In this document: positions 39,010 through 49,306 of the stretch, piece by piece
How positions within the stretch are numbered: the first letter of the stretch is position 1
How the letters are laid out: each line of letters begins with the position of its first letter
NCBI RefSeq assembly: GCF_030317105.1
Contig: NZ_JASZYG010000001.1
Span: 682,001-746,000, forward strand
Direction: 5' to 3'
Length of the DNA stretch: 64,000 nucleotides
Source of the DNA: Variovorax brevis
Lineage (GTDB): Bacteria > Pseudomonadota > Gammaproteobacteria > Burkholderiales > Burkholderiaceae_C
Notes under the pieces: generated by a model
The model's input: the letters and a program-made list of their open reading frames with translations, nothing else
Told to the model about the DNA's origin: nothing
Database searches by the model: none
Program-made: the position numbers and the translations under genes

Positions 39010-39594
39010 TCAGACGCTACATCGCACGCGGGAGAAATGGACCGGCTCGAAGCCTGTCGCCGGTGGCAGGTGAAGCCCTTCGACCGCCAGCGATTCAGCG
39101 CTGTCGTCCAGCCGGAGCGCCAGGTCCGGATGCAGGGTGTAGGCGCCTTCAGGCGTGAGCGTCACTTGCGAATCGGTCGCGTAGACGCCTGCCAGGATCT
39201 GCCGTGCTGACAGCGACTGCAGCACGGGCCGCAGCGCGTAGTCCAGCGCCAGCATGTGATGCGGACTGCCCCCGGTCGCCAGCGGCAAGACCGTCTTGGC
39301 CTTGAGCGCGGACTGCGGCAACAAGTCCAGAAAGGCCTTGAGCACGCCGCTGTACGCCGCCTTGTAGACGGGCGTGGCAATCACGATGGCGCGGGCATGC
39401 GCCACCTGCGCCGCCGCTTTCTGCAAGGCGGGATGCGAGACGTCGGCCGTCAACACCGCTGTCGCAGGCAGGTCGCGCACCACGATCCGCTCGATGCGCG
39501 CGCCACGCACCGCCAGGCGCGTGGCCACTGCGTCGAGCAGTGCCGTGGAACGCGATGGCAGCGAGGGGCTGCCTGCAATCAGCAAGACGGTCAT
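39010..39594 (-). CDS. ssuE: NAD(P)H-dependent FMN reductase SsuE
   Basis: A 194-residue flavodoxin-like reductase with [20 protein letters not shown] at the FMN loop and [20 protein letters not shown], as in SsuE/MsuE. It supplies reduced FMN to SsuD. It starts 5 bases after the stop of the sulfate-type binding-protein gene and is separated from ssuD by 161 bases, where ssuA would normally be expected. A much longer reading on this frame starts inside the neighbouring gene and is rejected. Confidence 0.9.
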   Translation of the reverse strand: MTVLLIAGSPSLPSRSTALLDAVATRLAVRGARIERIVVRDLPATAVLTADVSHPALQKAAAQVAHARAIVIATPVYKAAYSGVLKAFLDLLPQSALKAKTVLPLATGGSPHHMLALDYALRPVLQSLSARQILAGVYATDSQVTLTPEGAYTLHPDLALRLDDSAESLAVEGLHLPPATGFEPVHFSRVRCSV

Positions 39595-39599
39595 CGGGA

Positions 39600-40628
39600 T
39601 TACTTCTGCTTGGCGGTGTAGATCTGGTCGAACGATGCGCCGTCCGCGAAGTGCGCCTTGTCTGCCGCCGCCCAGCCCCCGAAGGCCTGGTCGATGGTGA
39701 ACAGCGTCAGCTTCGGAAACTGCTTGTCGTACTTGGCCTTGGCCTTGTCGGAGGTCGGGCGGTAGTAGTTGCGGCCGGCAATGTCCTGGCCTTCGTCCGA
39801 ATACAGGTACTTGAGGTATTCCTCGGCCACGGCACGCGTGCCCTTCTTGTCGACCACCTTGTCGACCACCGTCACGGTGGGCTCGGCCAGGATGCTGACG
39901 GAGGGCGCAACGATGTCGAACTTGTCGGCACCGAATTCCTTGAGCGCCAGGTAAGCCTCGTTTTCCCAGGCCAGCAACACGTCGCCGACGCCACGTTGCA
40001 CGAAGGTGATGGTGGAGCCGCGCGCACCCGTGTCGAGCACCGGTACGTTCTTGTAGAGGCTGCCGACGAATTCCTTGGCCTTGGCATCGCCGCCGTACTT
40101 GCGCTTGGCGAATTCCCATGCGGCCAGGTAGTTCCAGCGCGCGCCGCCCGAGGTCTTGGGGTTGGGGGTGATCACCTGCACGCCGGGCTTGACCAGGTCG
40201 TCCCAGTCCTTGATGCCCTTGGGGTTGCCCTTTTTCACCAGGAACACGATGGTCGAGGTATAGGGCGCCGAGTTTTGCGGCAGGCGCTTTTGCCAGTCGG
40301 GCTTGACGAGGCCGCCGTGCGTGACGAGCGCGTCGGTGTCGCCGGCCAGCGCGAGCGTGGCCACGTCGGCGTCGATGCCGTCGATGATCGAGCGCGCCTG
40401 CTTGCCCGAGCCGCCGTGCGATTGCTTGATCACCACGTCCTGGCCGGTCTTGCCTTTCCAGTAGGCGGCGAAGGCCTTGTTGTAGTCGACGTACAGCTCG
40501 CGCGTGGGGTCGTACGACACATTCAGCAGGGTGACAGTCTGGGCAAACGCCGGCAACGCCGAGAGGGCCATGCCGACGCCCAGGGTGGCGCCAATGGAAA
40601 GCTTGATAAAGTCGCGGCGAAGGCTCAT
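39600..40628 (-). CDS. Second sulfate-type periplasmic binding protein
   Basis: A 342-residue Sbp-family solute-binding protein. The signal peptide ends at LPAFA-Q (about 29). It is followed by [40 protein letters not shown] and [19 protein letters not shown]. It is clearly related to the Sbp protein encoded at 28132 but differs at many positions. It heads the sulfonate operon and has no CysTW genes of its own, so it likely shares CysTWA or feeds another system. An alternative ATG 24 bases upstream exists. Confidence 0.9.
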   Translation of the reverse strand: MSLRRDFIKLSIGATLGVGMALSALPAFAQTVTLLNVSYDPTRELYVDYNKAFAAYWKGKTGQDVVIKQSHGGSGKQARSIIDGIDADVATLALAGDTDALVTHGGLVKPDWQKRLPQNSAPYTSTIVFLVKKGNPKGIKDWDDLVKPGVQVITPNPKTSGGARWNYLAAWEFAKRKYGGDAKAKEFVGSLYKNVPVLDTGARGSTITFVQRGVGDVLLAWENEAYLALKEFGADKFDIVAPSVSILAEPTVTVVDKVVDKKGTRAVAEEYLKYLYSDEGQDIAGRNYYRPTSDKAKAKYDKQFPKLTLFTIDQAFGGWAAADKAHFADGASFDQIYTAKQK

Positions 40629-40679
40629 GGTGTTTCTGCTCTCAGAATGCATATCAATGAAGCTGCGGATTCTGGATTC

Positions 40680-40689
40680 GGCATAAGGA
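40680..40689. promoter_or_regulatory. Candidate sulfur-control word ahead of second sbp
   Basis: GGCATAAGGA, identical to the word ahead of the hydrolase-sbp operon, lies 52 bases before this start codon in an AT-rich stretch. It reads TCCTTATGCCG toward the gene. It may be part of a CysB- or SsuR-type site; the regulator is not encoded in the window. Confidence 0.4.
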
Positions 40690-40782
40690 AACGGGAACGA
40701 CTGTGTTTTCACTTCCAAATAGCCAAATGAGCTAAGGCCGCAAAATCCCCTATTAACCCCCGACAAAAAAGCAGGCATTCCC

Positions 40783-41055
40783 ATGGCACGCATGATTCAG
40801 TGCATCAAGCTCGGCAAAGAAGCCGAAGGACTCGACTTTCCCCCCTACCCCGGCGAACTGGGCAAGCGCATCTGGGAAAGCGTCAGCAAGGAGGCCTGGG
40901 CTGCCTGGCTCAAGCAGCAGACCATGCTGGTCAATGAAAACCGCCTGAACCTGGCCGACCTGCGCGCCCGCCAATATCTGGCGCGGCAGATGGAAAAGCA
41001 CTTCTTCGGCGACGGCGCCGACGTGGCGCAGGGCTACGTTCCTCCGACACCCTGA
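40783..41055 (+). CDS. yggX: Fe(2+)-trafficking / oxidative damage protection protein YggX
   Basis: A 90-residue protein matching YggX along its length: [20 protein letters not shown], the conserved cysteine C7, [18 protein letters not shown] and [14 protein letters not shown]. YggX protects iron-sulfur clusters and helps iron traffic. It is divergent from the second sbp gene and 15 bases ahead of mnmC. Confidence 0.95.
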   Translation: MARMIQCIKLGKEAEGLDFPPYPGELGKRIWESVSKEAWAAWLKQQTMLVNENRLNLADLRARQYLARQMEKHFFGDGADVAQGYVPPTP

Positions 41056-41070
41056 TCGCGCTGGCGCGAC

Positions 41071-42921
41071 GTGGCCGAGCCCGTCGACTGGCGCGCCGAC
41101 GGCGTGCCTCGCAGCGAACGCTTCGACGACATCTATCACACTGAAACGGGCGCGCTCGCCCAGTCACGCCACGTTTTCCTGGCGGGCTGCGAGCTGCCGG
41201 CGGCGTGGGCGAATCGCCCGCAATGGCGGATTCTCGAAACCGGCTTCGGGCTGGGACTCAATTTCCTGACAACTTGGCGGGCGTGGCGCGTTGATGAGGC
41301 GCGTCCGCGGATGCTGCACTTCGTTTCGGTGGAGGCTTGGCCTGTGTCGCGCGACGACCTTCTGCGTGCGGCTTCGGCGTATCCGGAACTCGCTGATCTC
41401 GCGGAATTGCTGGCAGCCCAGTGGCACGGCCTGCTGCCCGGCTTTCACCGGCTCGCCTTCGACGAAGGGCGCGTGCTGCTCACGCTGTGCATCGGCGACG
41501 TGCGGGCCATGCTGCGCGCGCAGCAGTTCGAGGCGGACAGCATCTTCCTGGACGGCTTCAGCCCGCAGGCCAATCCTGACATGTGGTCGCTCGATACGGT
41601 CAAGGGCGTGGCGCGCTTTGCCCGGCGCGGCACGCGGCTGGCGACTTGGACCGTTGCGCGTGCCCTTCGCGATTCTTTGGCGCAGTGCGGCTTTCAGGTG
41701 CGCAAGGAGCAGGGCCTTCCCCCCAAGCGCGATTGCCTGCGGGCTCAGTTCGAGCCCGCGTGGACCGTCCGGCGCCGCACGCCGCCCGCCGAGACGGTGG
41801 AGCGTGGCGGCACTTGCGTCGTCATCGGTGCAGGACTCGCCGGCGCCGCAGTCGCGGCCAGCCTGTCGCGGCGTGGCTGGCAGGTCACCGTGCTCGAAGC
41901 TGCGGACCGGCCCGCCAAGGGTGCATCCGGCCTGCCCGTCGGTCTTCTGGCCCCGCATGTGTCGCCGGACGATGCCCTGCTCTCCCGCCTGACGCGCGCC
42001 GGCATTCGCGCGACATGGCTTCAGCTTGAGCAATGCCTGAATCAGGGAACGGATTGGAGCCCCACCGGCGCCATCGAGCGCCGCGATACCGGCGACGAAG
42101 CCGCCGACGCGCGCCTGCCTGCGGGCTGGTCCGCCGCTGGCCCCAACGAATCGTGGCGCGCAACGCCTGATCAGCTTCGCGACGCGGGACTCGCTGAGGA
42201 CACCGTCGCCCTCTGGCACCAAAGGGCGGGATGGGTGAGGCCGCAGCGACTTGTCGACGCGTGGCTGGCCCTGCCCGGCATTCGCGTGCTGACGAACGCC
42301 CGCGTCGCACACCTCGCGCACCAAGGCACGCAGTGGACCGCGTTCGATGCGCACGGCGAGGTGCTGGCGCAGTCCGATCGCATCGTCGTCGCGGCAGGCT
42401 TCGACAGCCACCTGTTCGCACCCGCCCTTCCCTTGCAACCGGTGCGCGGACAGGTTGCGTGGGGCCACATGCGCGCTGACGCCTTGCCGCCCGTGCCCAT
42501 CAATGGCGACGGCCACCTGATCGCCCATGTGCCCGATGCCGATGGCGCACTGTGGCTGGCGGGATCCACCTTCGATCGCGACAGCATCGACACCACGCCC
42601 AGCGAGCAGGACACACGCACTAACCTGGCGCGCGTGGGCCGCTTGCACCACGCCGCGGCAGCGGCACTGGATCCGGATGCGCGCGGCGGCAGCGTCGATG
42701 CATGGGTGGGCGTTCGTTGTGCATCGGGCGACCGGCGCCCCTTGGTCGGACCCATCGAGGTGCATGAGCTGTCGGGTCCGTGGATCTGCTCAGCGATGGG
42801 ATCACGCGGCCTGAGCTTTGCGGCGCTGTGCGCGGAGTTGCTGGCCGCCCGATGGCATGGCGAGCCGCTGCCGATTGCGGCCCCACTTGCCAAGGCACTC
42901 GACACACGCCGTCTCGAATAG
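41071..42921 (+). CDS. mnmC: tRNA mnm5s2U34 biosynthesis bifunctional protein MnmC
   Basis: A 616-residue two-domain tRNA-modification enzyme. The N-terminal methyltransferase domain (about 1-235; ILETGFGLGLNFLTTWRAW and FLDGFSPQANPDMWS) makes the final methylation. The C-terminal FAD-dependent oxidoreductase (about 250-600) begins with VIGAGLAGAAVAASLSRRG and removes the carboxymethyl group at U34. It uses a GTG start 15 bases after yggX. Both domains look intact. Confidence 0.93.
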   Translation: MAEPVDWRADGVPRSERFDDIYHTETGALAQSRHVFLAGCELPAAWANRPQWRILETGFGLGLNFLTTWRAWRVDEARPRMLHFVSVEAWPVSRDDLLRAASAYPELADLAELLAAQWHGLLPGFHRLAFDEGRVLLTLCIGDVRAMLRAQQFEADSIFLDGFSPQANPDMWSLDTVKGVARFARRGTRLATWTVARALRDSLAQCGFQVRKEQGLPPKRDCLRAQFEPAWTVRRRTPPAETVERGGTCVVIGAGLAGAAVAASLSRRGWQVTVLEAADRPAKGASGLPVGLLAPHVSPDDALLSRLTRAGIRATWLQLEQCLNQGTDWSPTGAIERRDTGDEAADARLPAGWSAAGPNESWRATPDQLRDAGLAEDTVALWHQRAGWVRPQRLVDAWLALPGIRVLTNARVAHLAHQGTQWTAFDAHGEVLAQSDRIVVAAGFDSHLFAPALPLQPVRGQVAWGHMRADALPPVPINGDGHLIAHVPDADGALWLAGSTFDRDSIDTTPSEQDTRTNLARVGRLHHAAAAALDPDARGGSVDAWVGVRCASGDRRPLVGPIEVHELSGPWICSAMGSRGLSFAALCAELLAARWHGEPLPIAAPLAKALDTRRLE

Positions 42922-42933
42922 CGATGAGAATGG

Positions 42934-43836
42934 ATGATGGCCACCCGATACGACATCACCCACACCACGATCTATCGCTATCGCAAGCCGGTCAGCTTCG
43001 GGCTGCACCGCGTCATGTTCAGGCCGCGCGACAGCCATGACCTGCGCGTGCTGGCCACCGATCTGCAGGTCAGCCCCGAGGCGATGATCCGGCTGATCCA
43101 GGACCCGCACTCCAATTCCGTGGCGCTCGTGCATCCGCTCGGCGACGCCACCGAGCTGAAGATCGTCTGCTCCTTCAGCATCGAGCACCTGCCCGCGGAG
43201 GTCAACAACCTCGAACTCGACGCGTCCGCGCAGTACCTGCCCTTTGCCTACTCGGTGCAGGACCGCCTCGATCTCGAGCACTACCTGCGGCCCCACCACG
43301 ACGACCCCGAAGGCGTGCTGATCCGTTGGGCGCAGCAGTTCCTTCAAGGCGGCGAGAGCAACGGCACGCGCGACGTGCTGGCGCGCATGAACGCCCACAT
43401 CGGCCAGACGCTCAAGTACGAAGTGCGTGACGCCGAAGGCACGCAGTCGCCGCTGGAAACCCTGCAGCTCGGCAGCGGCAGTTGCCGCGACTACGCCCTG
43501 TTGATGATGGAAGCAGCGCGGCGCCTGGGCGTGGCGACGCGCTTCGTGTCCGGCTACCTCTACGACGCGGCGCTGGACACAGCCGTTCTCGGCGATGCGA
43601 AGGAAGACAGCGTCACGGGCGCCGGCTACACGCACGCCTGGCTGCACGCTTACCTGCCCGGCGCGGGTTGGGTTGCGTTCGATCCCACGAACAACCTGAT
43701 GGGCAGCAGCCGGCTGATCCGCGTGGGCGTTGCACGCGACCCTTCACTGGCAGCGCCGGTCGCAGGCGTCTGGTACGGCGATGCCGACGCGTTCGTGGAC
43801 ATGGAAGCGTCGGTGCAAGTGCGGCGCTCGAACTGA
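42934..43836 (+). CDS. Transglutaminase-like protease-fold protein
   Basis: A 300-residue protein. An N-terminal beta-rich domain (YDITHTTIYRYRKPVSFGLH) precedes a transglutaminase-like core with the triad C184 (GSGSCRDYA), H234 (YTHAWLHAY) and D250 (VAFDPTNN). This two-domain layout is common in bacterial proteins of the transglutaminase superfamily that often act as peptidases or amide hydrolases. It starts 12 bases after mnmC and may be read from the same transcript. The substrate is unknown. Confidence 0.88.
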   Translation: MMATRYDITHTTIYRYRKPVSFGLHRVMFRPRDSHDLRVLATDLQVSPEAMIRLIQDPHSNSVALVHPLGDATELKIVCSFSIEHLPAEVNNLELDASAQYLPFAYSVQDRLDLEHYLRPHHDDPEGVLIRWAQQFLQGGESNGTRDVLARMNAHIGQTLKYEVRDAEGTQSPLETLQLGSGSCRDYALLMMEAARRLGVATRFVSGYLYDAALDTAVLGDAKEDSVTGAGYTHAWLHAYLPGAGWVAFDPTNNLMGSSRLIRVGVARDPSLAAPVAGVWYGDADAFVDMEASVQVRRSN

Positions 43837-44109
43837 CGGGAGCGGGCGCTGGACTTTCCCAGCAGCCCTGGCGCCTTCCACGTCTCTCCACCAAGCTCGC
43901 AGACGCCTCGAAGTGCATGCCGTGCTCCCGCGGCTGGCCCTGTCCGGATCGTCCTCCTGCAGTCCGGGCTTGACCTTCTTGATGGCGACCGGCCATCACC
44001 CGGTTTGAGGAGCCAACGCAGGCACACCGGCGAAAGTGCCTAGACCGTTTTGAAGATTGCCGGCGATGCACTCGCCAAGCTACCCTGCCCGAACGGAAGG
44101 GACACTGCC

Positions 44110-47100
44110 ATGGATTACATCGAGGAGCAGGTCAAGGCACGCCGCACGGCACTCAAGGACGACGAGATCTTTCGCAATGCCTCGGGTGTGTGGGGCCTGG
44201 CACTTTCCGGTGGAGGCATCCGCAGCGCAACCTTCTGCCTCGGCGTGCTGCGAGCACTGGCGCACACGTCGACCTTCCGGCGATTCGACCTCCTTTCCAC
44301 CGTCTCGGGCGGCGGCTACATCGGCGCGATGCTCGGGCGCTTCTTCTCCCGCGCCCCGCGCGATGGTGGTGGCAAGGAAGTCGAGAAGCAATTCGGCGAG
44401 GCGGACAATCCCTGGTTCCTGTGGTGGCTGCGCGCCAACGGGCGTTACCTCATTCCGCACGGCGCCAAGGACACGACCTTTGCCGTCGCCCTCTTCATCC
44501 GGAACCTGTTCGCCGTGCACTTCGAACTGGGCCTGCTCGCGGTGCTGCTGGGCCTGGCCTTGTCGGGGCTGGACTTGCTGGGCTGGTGGGTGCTGGCGTG
44601 GCTGGGCTTCGTCGTGCCGACGCCCCTCTTTCCGGCGTTGCAAGGCTTGCCGCCCTGGTTCATCACGACCTTTCCGGTGGCCTGGCTTGCGCTGCCGGTG
44701 ATCGCCCTGATCGGGGCGGCGCGCGCTTCGGCCTATTGGTCGGTGCTCTGGGTCTCCAGCGGCAAGCGACTGCTGCCCGCGTGGCTGCTGGGCTTCGCGC
44801 TCACGGCGATATTGATCGGGCTCTACTGGTGGTTGCCGGTGGGCATCGGGCCGGTGGGGCGAGCGCCGCGGCAGATCATCTGGATTGCGACCTCGGTGCT
44901 GCTGATCCTCTGGCTGTGCTCGGTTCCCATCTGCATCCGGTACCTCAAGAAGGTGCTGCCGGGCGATCCGCATCCGGCCGACTCGGCGCGAACGAACCTG
45001 ACACAGGCGTTGGCGCGCACGTTCCGCGTGTTCAGCATCGTGGCGCTGGCGGGCATCGTCGATCGTTGCGCCTGGTTCATCGCCTTCGAGATGCAGGCCG
45101 TCTTCGAATTGGGCCAGGCTGAACTCGGCCTCTGGCTTGCCATTGCGGCCGCGGTCATTCGCGCCGTGGTCCCGATGACTTCCAAGCTGCTGCCCGGCGC
45201 CACGGGCACCGCGAGCGTGTTGATGGTGGGCCGGGTGCTGGGCTACCTGCTGACCTTCCTGCTGTGCGTCTGGTGGGTGTCGCTGGTGCAGACGGCGGTG
45301 CTGGGCGCGGCCTTCGTGGGCGGCATCGATGGCGTGTCGTATCTCAGTGCGGCGGGCATCCTGTTCCTCATCGCGGCGCCGGCGGTGGTCTATGTGATCC
45401 GCAGCGGCTCGAACGTGCAGTTCCTGAATCTTTCTTCATTGCACGCGTTCTATCGCGCGCGGCTGGTGCGCAGCTACCTGGGCGCGGCCAATGGCGATCG
45501 CTTCGACAAGGAAGCCGGACCGCTCGCTGCGCTGGGCACGGTGCACCCGGTGCCCAAGGAGAAGCGCGGCCATCGTCGCGTCGACGACGTGGAGTTCGAT
45601 GACGACATCAGCATCAGCGACTACCAGCCGCAGGCATCGGGCGGGCCGGTGCACATCCTGAGCGCCTGCGTCAACCAGACGCGCGACCCGCGTGGTGGCT
45701 TGTTCAACCAGGACCGGCGCGGCCTGAATCTTTCGGTGGCGTCTGGCGGCTACAAGAAGGTGTCGCAGGGCGATTGGGAACCCATGCCGAAGGAAACGGC
45801 GTTGACCCTGGGCACGTGGATGGCCGTGTCGGGCGCGGCCTTTGCGCCGGGCTTGGGCGCCGCCACGCGCGGCGGCATCTCCGCATTGGCGACCTTCGCC
45901 GGCGTGCGGCTGGGCTTCTGGTGGGACAAGGCCACGCGCGAGAACAGCACGAACAAGGCACGCTTTTGCGCCAAGTCCGCGGGCATGGTGTCGGAGACCT
46001 TCGGCCATTTCGAAGGCACGGAAGGGGACGACTGGTTCCTGACCGACGGCGGGCATTTCGAGAACACCGCCGCCTATGCACTGCTGGCCGAGCGGGCCGA
46101 AGTCATTGTGCTGGCCGACTGCGGGGCCGACCCGCAATACGCCTTCGAAGACCTGGAAAACCTGGTGCGCAAGGCGCGCATCGACTTCCAGGCGGAGATT
46201 CTTTTTTGCCGCCGGCCCGACGCGCAGCCGGCGGAGCGACCCGCGCAAGACGTCAGCATGCCGCTTGCCACCGCGGCCAGGTCGGATGCGTTGAAGGCGT
46301 GGCCGGTGCTCTCGAAGTTCGGCTCGCTCAACGACCTCGCATCGTCCAACAGCTCGGCGTGCCTGGCGCTGGCAACCATCACCTACTGCGGGGAAAAGAG
46401 GTCGACTGGCATCCTCATCGTCATCAAGCCGAACCTGTGCAGCGGCTTGCCGGTGGACCTGGTGAACTTCAAGGAGCAGCACCCTGACTTTCCGCAGGAA
46501 ACGACGGTGGACCAGTTCTTCTCGGAAGCCCAGTGGGAAAGCTACTACCACCTGGGCACCTTCCTGGGGGGTGAGTTGAACCGCGCATTCCTCGAATGCA
46601 TGGTGCACGAGTCGGGCAAGTACTTCGTGCCCGACGATTGCTCGCCTTTCGAGGCCCGGCGCAAGCGCAAGGCCGACGTGCTCGCAGCCGCCCAGGGCGC
46701 CATGGCCGACCCCATGGCGGCGGGCGCCGCGGGTGTTGCCGCAGCTTCGGTCGCCAGCGCCGCGGCTGGCAGCAAGCGCCTGCCGTCGCGCATTGCAGCG
46801 CCGGCCACGGTCGGCGCGGCCACCTTGAGCTTCGGGGCGATTGCCACCGTCGGCATCGCCACCTGGCAAGCCATCGACACCGCCAAGAGCGCTTATGAAA
46901 AGCAACTGTCCGACGAGCGCTCGGCCCTTCGGGAACTGACGGAAGCGTGGGTCAAGGCGGTCCAGGCGCCTGCGAACGACAACAACACCGCGCTCTCGAC
47001 CCTCGCGGCGGTCCTGGTCAGGACGGCGGACAACCTGTGCCCCACCGACGACGCCCAATGGTTCCGCAATTCCGACCTCGCGCAGACGGTGTTCGAATGG

Positions 47101-48096
47101 ACCAAGGGACGCTGCGAGACCATCACCCAGGACGGCAAGCCGGAAGTGTGTTCCACCTTCCTGATGAGCATCAATTCGATCAAGGGCGCGGGCTCCAGTT
47201 GCCTGCGCAAGCAGGGCGGCGTCTTCAACGTGTTTCCGCGCCCGCGCTACTGGATCTACGACTACACCGGCACGGCTGACCGGCTGGAGTCCCACCCTTG
47301 CGACCAGGTGGCGATCGACAAGACCAACCAGATCCTGCTGGCGCAGAAGGAGCGGCCCTTTGCCTATCGCGAAGACTGCCGCTACGGTGGACGCTTTGCG
47401 CTGACGCCGGACCAGTTGATGAAGCACGAGCAGAAGGCGAAGGCAGAGTTGGGCGCAAGGCCTTCCGTCCCGTCGTCGGCGCCTGCGCCGAAGCCGGCTC
47501 CACCGCCGGCGCCCGTCCCTGCGCCCGCTCCAGTGCCCACGCCCGCCACCACCACGCCGGCGGCAGGCACGCCGTCGGCCGTGGCCCCGAGCTCGCCGCC
47601 ACCGCCACCGCCACCAGTCACGCCGCCACAGGTACCCACCGCGCCGCCTCCTGCCGCCACCACGCCCCCCGAACCACCCAAGGCCGTGGAGCCACCACAG
47701 GCCACGACGCCCGTGCCTTCGTCACCCGGCACGCCCACCGGCAAGGGCCCGTGCACCGGCATCACCGTCTACATCCAGATCCACGGCCCGGAAATGCGCA
47801 ACGTCGCGCGTGGCTACCGCGAGCAATGGCGCAGCCTGGGCGCCAGCGTGCCGCCCATCGACGACGTCGTTGCATCGGCGCGCACGCGTGGTCGCGCCAG
47901 CCCGAGCCCGGTGCGACAGACCACCGTGCGCTATCACGACGACGCATCGGTCACCTGCGCCTACGCGCTCGGCTACAAGCTGGGCGGAAGCGCCGCGAAC
48001 TGGAAAGTGGAGCCGCTGGGCCCCCGGTTCACGCCCACGCCCAACACGGTCGAAGTGTGGATTCCCCCGGCCACGGTTCCTGCCACGGCCTATTGA
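44110..48096 (+). CDS. Giant patatin-like membrane protein
   Basis: A 1328-residue protein. The patatin elements are split: an oxyanion loop LSGGGIRSATF (32-42) and nucleophile S66 in STVSGGGYIGA lie at the N-terminus, while the catalytic aspartate D646 (LTDGGHFENT) is some 580 residues away. Between them is a polytopic membrane domain (about 125-430, eight to ten helices). A soluble part follows, then a proline-rich stretch (about 1116-1215) and a small C-terminal domain (about 1216-1328, starting CTGITVYIQIHG). An AAGGGA ribosome site 7 bases away supports this ATG over a TTG 60 bases upstream. It is probably a membrane-bound lipid acyl hydrolase. It stands alone and converges on the AraC gene. 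Confidence 0.82.
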   Translation: MDYIEEQVKARRTALKDDEIFRNASGVWGLALSGGGIRSATFCLGVLRALAHTSTFRRFDLLSTVSGGGYIGAMLGRFFSRAPRDGGGKEVEKQFGEADNPWFLWWLRANGRYLIPHGAKDTTFAVALFIRNLFAVHFELGLLAVLLGLALSGLDLLGWWVLAWLGFVVPTPLFPALQGLPPWFITTFPVAWLALPVIALIGAARASAYWSVLWVSSGKRLLPAWLLGFALTAILIGLYWWLPVGIGPVGRAPRQIIWIATSVLLILWLCSVPICIRYLKKVLPGDPHPADSARTNLTQALARTFRVFSIVALAGIVDRCAWFIAFEMQAVFELGQAELGLWLAIAAAVIRAVVPMTSKLLPGATGTASVLMVGRVLGYLLTFLLCVWWVSLVQTAVLGAAFVGGIDGVSYLSAAGILFLIAAPAVVYVIRSGSNVQFLNLSSLHAFYRARLVRSYLGAANGDRFDKEAGPLAALGTVHPVPKEKRGHRRVDDVEFDDDISISDYQPQASGGPVHILSACVNQTRDPRGGLFNQDRRGLNLSVASGGYKKVSQGDWEPMPKETALTLGTWMAVSGAAFAPGLGAATRGGISALATFAGVRLGFWWDKATRENSTNKARFCAKSAGMVSETFGHFEGTEGDDWFLTDGGHFENTAAYALLAERAEVIVLADCGADPQYAFEDLENLVRKARIDFQAEILFCRRPDAQPAERPAQDVSMPLATAARSDALKAWPVLSKFGSLNDLASSNSSACLALATITYCGEKRSTGILIVIKPNLCSGLPVDLVNFKEQHPDFPQETTVDQFFSEAQWESYYHLGTFLGGELNRAFLECMVHESGKYFVPDDCSPFEARRKRKADVLAAAQGAMADPMAAGAAGVAAASVASAAAGSKRLPSRIAAPATVGAATLSFGAIATVGIATWQAIDTAKSAYEKQLSDERSALRELTEAWVKAVQAPANDNNTALSTLAAVLVRTADNLCPTDDAQWFRNSDLAQTVFEWTKGRCETITQDGKPEVCSTFLMSINSIKGAGSSCLRKQGGVFNVFPRPRYWIYDYTGTADRLESHPCDQVAIDKTNQILLAQKERPFAYREDCRYGGRFALTPDQLMKHEQKAKAELGARPSVPSSAPAPKPAPPPAPVPAPAPVPTPATTTPAAGTPSAVAPSSPPPPPPPVTPPQVPTAPPPAATTPPEPPKAVEPPQATTPVPSSPGTPTGKGPCTGITVYIQIHGPEMRNVARGYREQWRSLGASVPPIDDVVASARTRGRASPSPVRQTTVRYHDDASVTCAYALGYKLGGSAANWKVEPLGPRFTPTPNTVEVWIPPATVPATAY

Positions 48097-48102
48097 CGAC
48101 CG

Positions 48103-49137
48103 TCAAGGCGCACCCGACAACTGCAGTTCGCTGCGGCTTCGATATTTCCCGGGCGATGCATTGAACCAGCGCTTGCATGCCCGCTGGAAGATGCTCTGGT
48201 CGGCAAAGCCCAGCAGGAAGGTGGCCTGGACCAGCGACACATCGCGCTGTCGCAAATATTGCTGGGCAAGTTCGCGGCGCGTGTTGTCCAGCAACTGCTG
48301 GAACGATGTGCCCTCGTCCTGCAGGCGCCGCTGCAAGGTGCGTTCGCTCATGCAAAGCGCACTCGCAATCTCTTCGCGGCGTGGCTCGCCCTCAGGCAGT
48401 TTCCGGATGATCGCTTCACGCGCCCGCTGGCTGACCTGCGCAGCGCCCAGGCGCTCCAGACCTTCGCCCAGCAGTCGCTCGTGCAACTCGGCCAGCAAGG
48501 GGTTGGACGTCGGCAAGGGCCGCAGCACGTCGGCCCGTTCGAACAGCACCACGTAGGCCGGCGCGTCGAAACGCAGGGGGCACTGGAAGGCTTCGTCGTA
48601 GAGCCGCCGATCCGCCGGCGCGGACTGCGCGAGTTCGATGCCCTTGGGATGCAACTCGCGTCCGGTGAGCCAACGGCAGAAGGCGATGAAAGTGAGCAGG
48701 TCAAACTCGTAGCGCTGGGGTGGCACGGGATGCTCGCCGCCAAAGATCTCGAAGCTGAGGCGGCATTCGGTGTCGCTGTACGCGAGCTTGACCTCGCCGC
48801 CTTCCGTCACGATGCGCAGGTATCGCGCAAGGCGTTCGAGTCCTGCCTGCAGGTTGGCGCAGGACATCATCGCGTAGCCCAGCACTTCGAAGCTCGCCAG
48901 TTGCGCCATGCGCGGTGCCGTGAGCGCAATGGCCGGATTGCCCGAGCGCTGCGCAGCCAGCTGCCACAGCCGGCTGAGCTCTTCGGAGGTGAAGCGCGCC
49001 TCGACGCGGCCCAGCGCCGACCAGTCCATGTCCAGTTCCCTGAACATGGCCTGCACGTCCAGGCCCTGCGACGCCAGCATGCTGGCGATGCCGCTGACCC
49101 AGGTGGACGACGTGGTGCGCCGAGTGCTGCTGCTCAT
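48103..49137 (-). CDS. AraC family transcriptional regulator
   Basis: A 344-residue regulator. The N-terminal domain (about 20-210) is of the arabinose-binding-like type found in OruR-like proteins; the C-terminal double helix-turn-helix (about 240-335) contains SALCMSERTLQRRLQDEGTS and SLVQATFLLGFADQSIFQRA. An AAGGAG ribosome site sits 10 bases before the ATG. It is divergent from the fadD-led cluster across 169 bases and is its likely regulator. Confidence 0.9.
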   Translation of the reverse strand: MSSSTRRTTSSTWVSGIASMLASQGLDVQAMFRELDMDWSALGRVEARFTSEELSRLWQLAAQRSGNPAIALTAPRMAQLASFEVLGYAMMSCANLQAGLERLARYLRIVTEGGEVKLAYSDTECRLSFEIFGGEHPVPPQRYEFDLLTFIAFCRWLTGRELHPKGIELAQSAPADRRLYDEAFQCPLRFDAPAYVVLFERADVLRPLPTSNPLLAELHERLLGEGLERLGAAQVSQRAREAIIRKLPEGEPRREEIASALCMSERTLQRRLQDEGTSFQQLLDNTRRELAQQYLRQRDVSLVQATFLLGFADQSIFQRACKRWFNASPGKYRSRSELQLSGAP

Positions 49138-49306
49138 GTCTCTGTCTCCTTGCTTCCGGCACGCGGATTGTCGTCGCAAAGCAATAAAAGTGGCCGCGAG
49201 AGCCACTGCCGGATCGGGCGTCCTTTCCTACGATTCAGCCACGCAAGACAAGCACCAGAGCCACCCCGGAACCCCTTCGCTTTTTCAACCTTCAGGAGTA
49301 CACACC

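Noticed and set aside
44110..48096. Antiviral or toxin-immunity system built on the patatin protein
   Set aside because: Patatins occur as effectors in some defence systems, but no nucleotide cyclase, sensor, or immunity gene lies nearby, so nothing supports that role here.
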